A program made the position numbers and the translations under genes. The notes beneath the pieces are model-generated. The model was not told the DNA's origin. It did no database searches and saw only the letters and a program-made list of their open reading frames with translations. From Protonemura montana (lineage: Eukaryota > Arthropoda > Insecta > Plecoptera > Nemouridae), in NCBI GenBank assembly GCA_947568835.1, contig OX387607.1:8069201-8133200 (forward strand): a stretch of 64,000 nucleotides of DNA. Direction: 5' to 3'. This document shows positions 12,901-24,149 of the stretch, piece by piece (the first letter of the stretch is position 1; each line of letters opens with the position of its first letter).

Positions 12901-15900
12901 TAGCCTTATGAGATTCCGCCTTCCTTTGGTTGCGTTGTTCCAGCACCGTCAGGGCTCTGATGTTGCTTTCAACTTCTTTACAGACATGCTTACGTAGCCG
13001 GTTTAATCTGGTGACTGCGTGAATCAATTCTGTACGTTCCGAGACTAAATGTTGATTAAATTAAAAGATCATCTAATAATTATAGTACCAATAAATGTGG
13101 AGAAATCATATACCATTAGACAGTGTCAACAGAATCTATAAATGTGACAGTTTCTGGCTTTAGCTTCTATTCTAAACAGCTTTTTGAAAACCTGAATTGT
13201 TCACTTTTATCATTCGTTTATAAAAAACAATACAGAGCATCAACTGCAAGAACTGGAGAACCAAGGTTCTTACTTACATGAAAGAGATTTCAATTAACAC
13301 TGCACAACTATAAAATCAAAACATTTGAAGCCAGGAAAGAATACCTATCATAATTTTTCCTTTGGTTGCAGGCGGTCCGGGCAGGGCCAAGCAGACGTGC
13401 ATCATGCGGCAGTGCTTGCAGCCGATGCTGCCGGTCACTGCCTCGTGCTCCACGTGCAAGCTAGACGGCTGGGGACAGGCCCCGGTCATTCCGATACAGA
13501 AAATGAATCGCGAGGTGCCAAGCTCGCTTATGGAGTGCAGCGTTTGCTACGAGATCATACATCCTGACTGCATCGCCAAAATGGTGGGCAATAAATACTT
13601 CGAGTGTAATGTGCAACAAACTTGTATTTGGGTTTTGCAATTGATTTCAAAAAAAGCTTATATTTTTTTTTATTTATCAAAAAAATATCTTACAAGCATT
13701 CAATTAAGTACAGTGGTAAGGTACATATTTAGTCATTTCTCATTTCTCAAATTTTTAGGTAGCTTATACTCTGTTGTGTTAAAGTCCTTCTCAAACCTTT
13801 TTGACAAGAGGATTTTATTATCTCCCAGTAGTGTTAGTATCAACAGCTCAAGCCAATATTTAGTAGTTGTTTAGTGTGTTCAGATTTAATTTTCTCCGCT
13901 TACAAACTTAAAAGAGCGTATACTTCTTTTGACCTTAGGTTCTTTGAACTGAAGTTACATTATATCTTTAAATTTAATTAAAGTATTTACCCAGTACGTT
14001 TTGGCAGTGCTCTTGACAGCTTAGCATGCAAAGTTGCAGTTAAATGTTTCTAACTTTTAATGTTATCGTTGCAGTGCCCGGGTATGGAGGGCGTGGTGAA
14101 TGAGGACCTCCCCAACAGCTGGGAGTGCCCAAAGTGCTGCAAGGATGGCAAGAATGTGGAATACCGGGTAAGTCTTTCAGCGGCCACTTGCAGTTAGCTC
14201 TAAAGGCTAACAACTCCCTATGCTTGCATGTTCAAGAGAGAAGTGGAGGAAGTGGGTCAGATTATTGGTCACTCAGATCCTAGCTATGTTGAGCCCCTAA
14301 CTTTGGGTCTTTATTTCAACTTAAAAGATGCTGACAAAAATTGAGATCCTGATGATAATGATGTAGCTGGTGCTAAGAACCTCGAGGTTCAAAAACAGCC
14401 AGGGTTTGCGTGCTGTTGCAAAATTTTTTAGACGTCATGCAAACCAACTTAAAGTCACTATCAACATCGTATTAGTCAGATTATAAATCCCACTTAGTTT
14501 CCAGCAAGTTACTTCCAAGCAAAAAGCAGACCACGTCACCACAACTGACAGTCGTTTACCTGTTTTGTTCAGCCGCGACACTTCCGAGCGCGTAACAAGT
14601 CAACGGATGTTGGTCGTCGAGTGTCTGTCAGCTCGGACGCGAGTTCGTTGCCTGGCGACCACGCTAGCGAACGGCACGAACGCGCCATCAAGCACGACAG
14701 CGATGGCGAGGAGTTTGGCAGACCCGTGTCACCGCTCCCTCCGCATAAAAGGGTCAAGCTTGAGCCTGAATCGCCCACCAAGGAGGTGAGTTCCCTGACA
14801 AATAACAGTGTACTCAATATGCCCTGAAGATGAAAACCTAGCCAGGAGATATGGCAACCATATAAGTTATACTTACTGTCATGTTCCAAATTTAATGGCC
14901 AACAATTTAATTAATTATCCAGTATTTTCTTTAACCTTTATTGGGGAGTAAGGAAGTAGGAGGAATGCTATAAAATGATTTATGATAAATGAAAATGTAC
15001 TATACTATAATACAAGATATGTTGGGGTGTAGTGTGCCAAAAAGCTGCAGATATGTAAAGGGAAGAGGAAAGTGGAGTAATTACAGAACTCCATTTCCTC
15101 TCCCAGTTAGGTGTACAAATATTCCAAGGTGCCCACTCAGTTGTATTTTTTTTTAACTTATTTATTTTTCATCTATTATTTTATCAATTGGGTAGAAATC
15201 TAACAATACCAGCAAAAGACTTCTTAAAATCTATTGTGGTAGACATGACTGTGATAAATGATAATCATCAGTGGTATTAACAGAAATATTCACAGCAAAT
15301 ACTAAATTTTCCTACACACCACCTTAAAAGATTTTTGAATGCAAGTTGTAGGAAGGAGAAAGTACATGTGAGAAGAGGTAAAAGAAGAGGGAGGGCCCAG
15401 AACGTACGCGGAGGTTGAAAGCAAGTCTCTCCGAATTCCAAGTTGCTTCAAAAGTGTGCAGCTTCCAAGACGAAAGAATATTTCCTCATTTTAAGTTCCA
15501 TTGTGTATGTAGACAACATTTTTTAGACTCTTTCTGAAGAATAAAGTGGAAGTGTTTAGTCCATCTTTTGGACTGCCTGCCAATTTGTTACGACAGTAGA
15601 ACCTTTGGCAAGAAAGTAAGGGATTTAGAAAAAAATCGATAAAATTACATGAAACGATAAAAAAAACGTTTAAGTAAATTAATTTGAATAAAATCCCGGT
15701 TCATCACAGGCTTCACTCATTTCACATGTTCATTTATTTCTAACCTGCAATTTCCAAGAAAACTGACTTACACATTTCATACCAACTAAACGTACCTTAT
15801 TTGGCCCTTAGCGTACATCGTGGGATCACCGCGTCACCTCCCCACCGGACCGCACCCCACCCCCCGTCGCCCTCATCAAGCGTTCCCCCAGCGCCGATGA

Positions 15901-16957
15901 CACTCCTGCCCCCCTGCCCCCACCCCTCACCGCGCCTTCCACACCCACCGCAGTCCCCACCGCCGCAGGCATCAACGGTACCGCCACGGCCGAGCCACGC
16001 AAGCTCGCGCTGCGAACGCAACTCGCGCACCAGCTCTCCGGCAACTCGACCAAAGTCCTCAAGAAGCCGACGTATGTCGTACGCCCCGCCCCTGCCCCCA
16101 AGCCGGCAATCGTAGCTAAGGACGCCAAGATCGTGGGCAACGCTGTGGAACGCACTTGCGTTCTACCTGTGTTCGCGTACCTGACCCCTGCCGAAGTCGC
16201 TCGGTGTGGCAGAGTCTGCAAGACCTGGTACGGTTTCTCCATGGACCCGTCGCTGTGGCGACGAATGGATCTGTCGCACGCGCGTCTCACCGCAAACCAC
16301 CTGTCGGGCATCGCAAGGCGCCAGCCCGAGACGCTGATCCTCGACTGGTCTGGTGTTGCCAAGCGACAGCTGTTCTGGCTCATTGGACGGATCTCGCAGC
16401 TGCGGGAACTGTCTCTGCAGGGCTGTACTGCGGCAGGAGTGGCTGCCCTGCGAACGTGCGTCTGTCCTCCGCTGAGCTCGCTGGACTTAAGCTTCGTGTC
16501 GGGTCTAAATGACGCAGCGCTGCGAGACATACTGAGCCCGCCACCGGACTCGCGTCCAGGCCTTGTCGACACCAAGTCGCGGCTACGGAACCTTCGCACG
16601 CTCCGTCTCGCCGGCTGCGACCTAACTGATATCTCGCTGCGGTACATAACGCAGCACCTGCCGCGGGTCTCACTGCTCGACATCTCGTCGTGTAATCGTG
16701 TGACGGATGCAGGCGTAGCGCAGCTGGCCACGCCCCCTGCGACGACCATTGAGACACTGCAGACGCTTGACTTGTCGAGCTGTCGGCTGCTGACGGATGC
16801 AAGTCTTGAGCACTTGGCACGGTGCGAAGGGATAGCGAGGCTCGACCTGCGGCACACCCCGCACGTTACAGCAGCTGCGATCGCCAAGTTTGCGGTACGC
16901 TCGAAGCACGAGCTGAAGGTTATGGATGGGAAGCTGATCGGCAAACGGAATCCATGA
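3982..16957 (+). CDS. KDM2: KDM2 histone H3K36 demethylase (JmjC-CXXC-PHD-F-box-LRR), 12 coding exons
   Basis: Exons: 3982-4050, 7671-7941, 8733-8893, 9923-10135, 10639-10908, 11707-11883, 12082-12349, 12785-12895, 13372-13583, 14075-14167, 14573-14785, 15812-16957; total 3204 nt, 1067 aa. All junctions are GT-AG and in phase. JmjC: DFHVDFGG and GWIHAVYTP give Fe(II) ligands H221, D223, H293, with K238 for 2-oxoglutarate, at the same spacing as vertebrate KDM2A. The CXXC finger (about 484-530, eight Cys, basic RRRR lead) binds unmethylated CpG in this family. PHD is about 538-612, F-box about 799-840, leucine-rich repeats to the end. F-box and all LRRs sit in the single last exon. The family removes H3K36me2/1 and acts in a Polycomb-type/SCF context in the nucleus. 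The first exon is the weakest call: a CpG-rich ATG with donor GTACGT and matching phase 0, but no homology. From 7671 on the model is very sure. Confidence 0.93.
4051..7670 (+). other. KDM2 intron 1 (proposed), no other gene seen
   Basis: This 3.6-kb stretch holds a GC-rich block at about 4100-4640 continuing the CpG island, a small GC-rich block at about 5100-5270, an 11-bp inverted repeat at 5500-5524, a second GCC-rich block at about 5900-6100, and a SINE-like segment at about 6585-6895. Long ORFs in the GC-rich blocks are low-complexity Arg/Pro reading frames without homology. An alternative KDM2 first exon in the 5.9-6.1 kb block is possible but not shown. Confidence 0.5.
6585..6895 (+). 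repeat. Possible tRNA-derived SINE
   Basis: A B-box-like AGTTCGATTC at 6671-6680 lies about 60 nt after an A-box-like TGGGCGCAGGGGCATTG. This pair is the mark of a tRNA-derived SINE head. No second copy or A-rich tail was found in the window, so family and ends are guesses. Confidence 0.3.
8986..9072 (+). repeat. Dispersed repeat, copy 1 (partner 46020-46105)
   Basis: Begins with GAGAGAGAAAATCAAT and continues through blocks such as CTATTCAAAT, ACCATTA and TCTATATTA, shared in the same order with 46020-46105 in a NUP88 intron. It lies in KDM2 intron 3. This is a diverged short interspersed or MITE-like family of unknown class. Confidence 0.65.
11329..11403 (+). repeat. Dispersed repeat, copy 1 (partner 39624-39692)
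   Basis: CTTCTGATTGGCTGTTGCTAAG and following blocks (CAAATTAA, GGTTCTTA-like, GAAAGACCG) match 39624-39692 in order with scattered changes. It lies in a KDM2 intron. Class unknown; it may be a MITE. Confidence 0.6.
12623..12704. repeat. Minisatellite, 15-bp units
   Basis: About five tandem copies of GTAGAGTGTCTTGTT with a G/C variant at the sixth base. It sits in the KDM2 intron about 80 nt before the CXXC exon at 12785. Confidence 0.85.
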
Positions 16958-19000
16958 GAGGGGTGGAAGCCGGAAATGCCGGCGAATGCTAGGAAACGGA
17001 GGGGGAAGGCCAAGTAGTCGGCCGGTGTTAAGCATTGAAAGTCGGTGATCGTTTGTTGGAGACAGAGATGAATTCGTTGCAGTTAGTTGTTAATTATTAA
17101 TGTTCAAACACTTGTTTTGGGCATGTCAAAAAGCTGGGAACATTCCTAGATTTTTTTTTTCAAATTTTGTTACACTCCTTACCAAAAAGTTAGATTGGTA
17201 CTGGCGATTGTATGTAGAGTAACACAATTTACTGGCCTGTAACTTTGCCATGAATTTTGAATTTTTCAGCATCCAGCATGGCACTCGGTCAAAAAGACAA
17301 TATAGCTTCGTGCTTGGGCAGCCGATTTTGTGTCTTGTTGCAACCATAGAGTACGCTCATGCAACACAGTTATTACTCATTCGCTTCAAGGGCCTAGTGA
17401 TAAATATACTCTGCCTCTATAGACCGGTAATGGGAAGTTTCCTTAGAAGGGTTTTTGCCTGGGATAGAACTCTCTTCAAAACATTTTTAAACCTATGGTA
17501 TAGTTAAACATTCTATACGTACTATGTAGTGTTAAATTTACAGAAAGTCAATTAATGCCGGCTGGGTTCCTTATTACCATCTGCCAGAACCACTTTCATG
17601 GTTAATAAAATTTTGATGGCAACAACTAAAAGACTAAGGACCAAAATAGAGACAGTCAGCTTGGTTTCCAACAAACGGTTAGCGAAAGAGAAGCCTGGAA
17701 CAGAGTGACGATATCGTTGTGAACTCTTTGACTGACCGCAGGGGTGAGCCCTTTGAGATTTTAGTTTGGCATCAACAATATATTAGCCTGTGTCGATGTT
17801 CGTCGGACAAATGCAGACGGCGAAATGGCCAATGAGCTATATCCGTGGACGTTTATATTATAGTAGCTGGACAGATCGTAATGAATCCAGCCTGTCTTGT
17901 CGTCGTTGAGACTTGTATTATCGTATCGCGATCTCAACCAAGCCAAAATAATTTATAGTTGATTGATTTGTATCGTGTCTCCTTTCTCTTCTTTCGTTGC
18001 CGACCTTTGTGATAGGTGTGGTTCTTTTACTAGTGGTTCTCTGCCTTTTTGTCTTGTGTTTCTTTCCTATTTGAGATTGTGAGTGTGCAATTTGTTCTTC
18101 AAGTTCCTTCCTGTAGAATAGAAAGTGGGTGGTGCAAGAAAGACTAAAGATACTGTGTTTCTTATTTAATCGACAGCAATACGTTTTGGTTTTCATAAAA
18201 ACTGCCATTGGGTTTTACTGATTCAAGTGTAATGCTGAATCTGTGTAAAGACTTTCGTTGATGTGGAAAGAAATGTGGGTCAATATCCTTGCGAGTTGTA
18301 TCTATTACGAACGAACGTTAAAATGATGAAAAAGGAAACCTCTGAATTTGAGCTCCTGCTAGAATTGATAAAATTTCAGAAGTTGGATGAAAGTTTTGGA
18401 ATGGTTTCCTTTGATTTTTTCATTGCGTCAACAACTTCTACATTTTTTAAAAACTGTTGCAGTTGCCAATTCACAAATTCATAATCTTTTTTTAATTTTC
18501 AATGGAGAAAAAACATTATGTAGACCATATTTTTCCATTTGGTTGATGAAAATGTTACCTATTTGTTTTCTTTTGTATTTTTTATCATGGTATATCATCT
18601 ACATTTGATTCTTGCCATGTTTGTTTCTTCCAGCATTGTGTCCTCGTGTCGTGGCAAATGCATGTATCTATCTTAGTAGCTGTAACTCGTATGTGATGAA
18701 CAGAGAAAAGACAGAATAGACCAATTCACCGTTTATTTAATTTCAAATTTTACTTAGGTACTGATTATTCACAGATTATTATTTCTCGTTGTAGTACGAA
18801 TATAGTTATTGAATAAAGAGAGGCTAAGGCACTAGCGAAAAAGAACACGTACATACATCTTAATTTCCATGTACTGCAATTTGTCTAGCCGCAGTATTAT
18901 ATTATAGAGAATGTATTCGAGTTGCAAGAGATGTTTGCTAGCGAAATGTGAACGTAACAAATATGGAATAAATATTTAATTAAACAACACAATATGAATG
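16958..19000 (+). other. KDM2 3' UTR and convergent intergenic region
   Basis: No coding ORF is supported. Plus-strand AATAAA hexamers occur at 17604-17609, 18812-18817 and 18967-18972, any of which could end the KDM2 transcript. A minus-strand AATAAA (TTTATT at 18732-18737) could serve the CUB gene that converges from the right. If the distal signals are used, the two 3' UTRs would overlap. Poly(A) use cannot be told from sequence. Confidence 0.4.
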
Positions 19001-19306
19001 CGTTGTATCTCTTAAACAAGCACATTGAATTGAGTTTCACTTGAAAAATAAACTTTCTATATTATTATAGACTAGTTACAAATAAGGTAACCAAATATAC
19101 TTAAAAAAATAGCAAGAAAGTATTAATTCAAAATTCCTATTTTCTAATCGTTTCAAAGCTTCCAATGATACGTCTACGGTATTTTCTATAAACTCAACTC
19201 AAACTAATTGCATGCAAAATGCCATCTATTTACAAGTATTCAGTTCACTATTTAAACCATTTCTTACCCAGAAAGCCCGCAGGAGTGAAATCGAATCAAT
19301 CAATCG

Positions 19307-20843
19307 TCAAGGATTTTTTGCATTCTGCTTAGAATTTGTCTTGACTTTCTTTGATTTTTTTCCACTTCCCTTCAAATCGGTTGCTTCAACAGTGATCGAA
19401 TCGCCAGTGATCGATGGTCGCTCTCCTTTTGTTGATTTGTTGCCACCAACAACTGCTAGTTCATCGTTTTCGAAAACTGGGATCTCTTCTTCCAATGTTA
19501 TTGTATCATTCTTTAATATGCTCTTCTCCGAAGTGTCAATGCTTGCTATCATAGTATTGTTGTCAACATCCATATCGTTGTCAACCTCCGTAGCGTTGTC
19601 GTCTTCATCGGTGGCTGAAGACAGGGTGGTGGTAGTTAAATCCTCAAAGACATCGTCTGCTGTTGGATCATAATCTGGATCGTCGGCCTCCACGACCTTC
19701 GGCACCGTGGGGATCACGCCAGGTACCACAGTCACCGTCAAGTTAAACTTGCCGCTAGTGATTGTCGAGGTTACGACCGCAACATTGTAGGTGGTGTTAA
19801 CTTCCGTGGAGCTGGACAATGATCGGCAAACCCTGCATTAAGAAAATGGGGGTTAGAGTGTGCATTTGCTTTAGGGCGTGCATTGGCAAGGAATATGAAG
19901 CGATAAAGGCAACAATTTCACCAAATTTGCTTAGACCTAAGAGACAGAAATTTTAATTTTAATAAATAAATCATAATTTGAATTTGATTAGTTCAATTTA
20001 TATTTCTGCTAATAATATGGGCCATTAATTTTTTGGCCCTTCCTAGCATGCCCTATTCGTTGATAGACGAAAATCGTTCTATCGCTGTCGCCTTCCACTG
20101 ACCATCAGATCAGTATCAGATACTGGAGACCCAAATTTGTCAGTTTGAATTAGATAATTACAAATGTAATGCCCAAACGAACATGTTTAAGAAATCACGC
20201 TTATATTGGCCGGTAAAGAACCACGGAAAGGTGTCTAGACTCTAGAGGCTCTAAAGATACCTCGTCAATCTTGAAAAATAATCTTTATGGTAAAAATGTT
20301 CATTCAGGAAATCTCCTGGCACAAACAGCTTTGGCGGATAAAGATTATATATTCCTTTTCAATGAAGCTACTCTTAGCAGTTAATCTTGGCTCCCCGTAA
20401 TTTCCCACTTTTGCAGTTTCTAGACAAGCCCGTTCTCCGTTCCTACAACACCATGTTACGTGGGCCAATCAACTAACCACACCACCGCACACAAATCTGT
20501 TGTAGACTCACGCATCCGAGATGTAGAGATCCCCATCTGACGTCATCTCGTAGATCCTAACCGCGCCGTCAATGCAAAACGGCTCCGTCATGGTCGCCCC
20601 CGTCACCGGGTCCTGCTCGACGACGTCGTGGAAGAGCAACTTCAGGCTCGAGTAGTTCGGTCCTAACAGGGTGAACACACAATCTGACAAGTTCGTGCCC
20701 GCTGTGCTCAAGGAACTGTCAAACTTAAACTCCTGCTTCAAGTCCTTCAGGTAAAACACTGAGTGGCAAGGAGTTAGAGCGACGTCCACGGCTACGACGG
20801 TTGACGACGCAAAGACGACCAGTAGCCAGTAGACTAGCGACAT
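19307..20843 (-). CDS. Secreted CUB-domain protein with acidic Thr/Ser-rich tail, 2 exons
   Basis: Exon 1 is 20843-20512 and exon 2 is 19832-19307, 858 nt, 285 aa, with one GT-AG intron in phase 2. I chose the Met at 20843 because it is followed directly by a hydrophobic signal peptide (SLVYWLLVVFASSTVVA); an upstream in-frame Met at 20900 would put a polar leader before it. A CUB-like domain follows: Cys pair, hydrophobic strands SLKLLFHDVV, then after the intron VAVVTSTI and FNLTVTVV. The C-terminal half is acidic, rich in Thr, Asn and Asp with several N-glycosylation sequons, and ends in a basic Lys-rich tail. No transmembrane segment is seen. Function unknown; CUB domains mediate extracellular protein or glycan binding. 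The gene is tandem to and homologous with the next one upstream (21670-23473). Confidence 0.8.
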
Positions 20844-21669
20844 GTCTGCGCTCTTCGGCCATTGACGACTGAATGAGTTAATATGTTGTTGATCCAACAA
20901 AAGGACTGCGATATGTATGCTGGTATCTGACGTGTATTGAAAATTGATAACATTGTACGAGTGAGAGTGACTGCTTCATTTCTTTCGACCCCCATTGCTA
21001 TATTAGCGATACACAACTAATGAAGTCATTAATTACGCTTTCCAAAAATCTGAGTGAATATTTCACGAGAGTTGCGCAATTTTTGTATGATTGTCTCGTT
21101 TGACGACAAAAGGTTTGCACTGCCAGCTTTGTTTCAATGTCTTAATGCTGTTTTCGGTGTCTTCATCTTGTGAAACGGCGCGGTCGCCCGCTCGAACGAT
21201 CGTTTCACCGATTTCGTAGGTTAACGACGCACTCAGTAGTCAGCATCGTGTGCCAACTTAATTTATGACACTCGATAGAATCAGTATTTTTAATAAAGTG
21301 TGTCTTGGAGGTATTTTTTTATATGAAATTGTCGGAACTTTCTTCTATTATATATATCATATTATGTATCTTCATACGAGAAAAAATTACCACAGGCCCT
21401 GGAATTTCACAAATTCCTCCAAATTCCCTCACGCAAATGTACTACGAGATCATGAAGATTTCCAGGGTGCGTTCTCTTCTGTAGAAATCGTCTCATGGAA
21501 ATATTACTGGGATTTTTCATGTTCTATACTTTGCATGGTGATACCATTGGCATCGATAATCGACGCCATGGTCCTGGGACTAGGGTGCATCTAGAGCCAT
21601 TCCATGGTAACTTTGTTTGGTAACTAAGCTCCATCGTGAAATCTCTAGAGTGTAGACCCGCCACTGGTT

Positions 21670-23473
21670 CTAGGGCCAGGTAGTAGTTTTGGTTTGCAAC
21701 GCGTAGGTGAAGAGTTGCATGTTGAAGCTGACGGCGAAGGGCGCGGTGTTGTTCTTGGTGGGTGGCTGGTCGACGAAGGTGAGGGTGATGAGTGGCGACT
21801 GGCTGTCCGTCAGAAGGACCGCCGAGTTGCGTTCCAGACCGCACAGTCTGTAGGGATAAATAAGCAATAAAGGTAAATCTGGTTGGTGTGCATATAGCTC
21901 TCACAGTTAAATATTTCTTTAAATGAAGGAACCTTAGGTGTCAGTGCTTGAAACAAGACATCGTTATCAGTAAACATTTGATGCACGTTGAGGCGTAAGG
22001 TGTGGGGCGCTCGAAACGAAAATATATTTATTGTTCTAGTCTATATAATCTATTTTTCCGACGCTGAAAAGTCTTTAAAAGGTGCTGTGCTCATAAAGAT
22101 TGTGCGTTTACACATTGTGAAAAGTGTTCACTGTTAAAACTGTAAAATAATCTTAATGCAACTCACTGTTCCATCTTGAAGAGGTTACCGGCTTTGTGGC
22201 TAAATATTCCCAAGGACTGTTTATTGCAGTCGATCTTCGTGCCGTTGTCCTTCATCAACGTCACGTTCGATATCTGCAACGCGACCTTTAACCCTCCAGA
22301 CGGCCCATTGAACGTCAACACGCATCGCCCGGTCAGGTTTGACGCGAAGCTGAAGCTAAGGAGCAACTCGTCGCTCTCGCTTAGAGAAAACACGTTCGAG
22401 CAGTTGTTGTTGTCTAAGAAGACTCTGTCGAAGACGTCGTCGTTGGCAACGACCACGGAGACGTTGTTGACGGCGAGGGAATTGTTATAGATGGGCGCGA
22501 CCGTTGGCGGGAACGTCCTAGCGGGAGCTGGAGACGCCGTCGTCGTCGTTGTCCGTGTCGTGTTCATCGAGAACAATCTAAACGGTGGGAGGTTAGTTGT
22601 CGCTGAGGACGGCGAAGGGATGGATCCTGAAGGTAGCCAGAAGTCGATCGGTGATGAGGAGGGTTGATTTGGAAACTGGGGGTCTAGGTCGAATGGTAAA
22701 CTCGCCGCTGGAATCGCGGGCTGGAAGTCGAATATTGGCGCAAGATTGGCGGGCAAGTTTGCGGTTGTCGAAGCGCCTTGCGGTAGATTTGAAAAAATGT
22801 CGAGATTTTGATTTGGCTGGTTTGAAAATGACGATAAATCTTGTGGATTGTTTGGATATATCGGAGCTAGGTTTGCGGGCGTCTGGGCATACATGGGCGA
22901 CGAATAATCTGGTCCCTGTCCTGAGAAGACCGGTGGAACCATATTGATAGGCGGCCTGGCAAAGAAGTCTGGCCCGGTGTAGACTTGCTCGGAGGGGTTA
23001 AACGTCGGCTTGTAAGGCGGCCTACGGTGGTTGTTGTAATACGAATGACCAATGTACGACGGATACGACGGATACGAGTGGTCATCGTGCGACGAAGAAT
23101 CTGAGCTCACCGGGAAGTAGGAGGACACAGTTACCTCTGCCGTGCTGGGATTTCCGAGTCCCAGCGATTGGAATTGGTTGTCGTCTTTATACCCTTGAGA
23201 TTGGTAATCGTAGTTGTTGTCTTGATTCGGATCTTTCGGCCAGTAAGGACGGTAAGTATCCATCGGGGGCCGATTACTCGGCCGGTTATAGCCGCCTCTA
23301 GGGGGGCCACAGCACGGACGCGGGCTGCCTCTCGGCGGGCCAAAACTTTGCCGGTATCCTGGTGGTGGCACGGGACGGAAACCCCGATTCGGCGGCGGAG
23401 AGTGGTGATGGTGATCACACGAACACAACGGTGAAACCGAAAGAAGCGCAAAGCACAACAAAAGCTTCTCCAT
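21670..23473 (-). CDS. Secreted Pro/Asn/Tyr-rich protein with C-terminal CUB domain, 2 exons
   Basis: Exon 1 is 23473-22167 and exon 2 is 21847-21670, 1485 nt, 494 aa, with one phase-2 GT-AG intron. It starts with signal peptide MEKLLLCFALLSVSPLCSC, then a His/Pro/Gly stretch and a low-complexity region of about 300 residues rich in Pro, Tyr, Asn and Ser (repeats of ANLAPI type), a Thr run, and a CUB domain over roughly the last 130 residues (Cys at CSNVFSLSE, RCVLTF, IDCNKQ and LCGLE; many sequons). It could be an extracellular matrix or cuticle-associated protein, but that is inference. The intron falls at the same CUB position and phase as in the downstream gene at 19307-20843, pointing to tandem duplication followed by gain or loss of the N-terminal region. 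Confidence 0.82.
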
Positions 23474-24149
23474 CCTCAGATTTGAAAGAAAAATAAACCG
23501 AAATAAACTACGTCGGCAGGAGATACCCTCTGGCTACTGTTACGGGGCACGAAACGCAGCAGACTGACGCATCGAAATAAAGCTCACAAAATTGCTTCGC
23601 GTTATGATAGCTTCATATCCCACTGTTGCATCAACGAGCATCGTGGCGTTCCGTGATACGGGTCATCATGTTCGCACAAGCATCACGCGTGGACGATTAA
23701 TTCCTTTCGTCCCTCCGACGCCAAATCACCACTTTCCCAGCCCGCATGCGGCTTCATATTCTCGCCTCTTTGAAAATGAAAGTGATGTGATCCGCCCGCC
23801 AATCCGCAAAGCAATTTCATCGTAAACGGGAGTCTCAGTAATTGCATAACCCTTCGAAATGTCTTCCCATGCGACGTCAGCCGAGGTAAACGACTGAAAC
23901 GCGACATTTTTATCATCTCTTGCGGCCTGTCGTGCCAGCTGCGCCCGAAATCGGCCGCCCGTGATCGATGCTCCCCGGCAAATCGGCCACTGCGTTCGCC
24001 AGTCGACGCAGCCCGCTACACGCGCGGGGCGATCAATACGCGATTAAGCAGACACAGATTGCCTGGCAGTCCGAGAGGCACAGACCCGGCGGGCAGAGTG
24101 TCACTTCATCGTCGTCGTCGTCGTCGTCGAGACAATTTCAACGAAAACA
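23474..24149. promoter_or_regulatory. Shared divergent promoter interval
   Basis: The minus-strand CUB gene starts at 23473 and the plus-strand membrane protein gene at 24150, leaving 676 bp head to head. The right part is CpG-rich and includes a TCG triplet run at about 24109-24130 just before the plus-strand ATG. No TATA box is obvious on either strand. Bidirectional use is inferred from the arrangement only. Confidence 0.4.
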
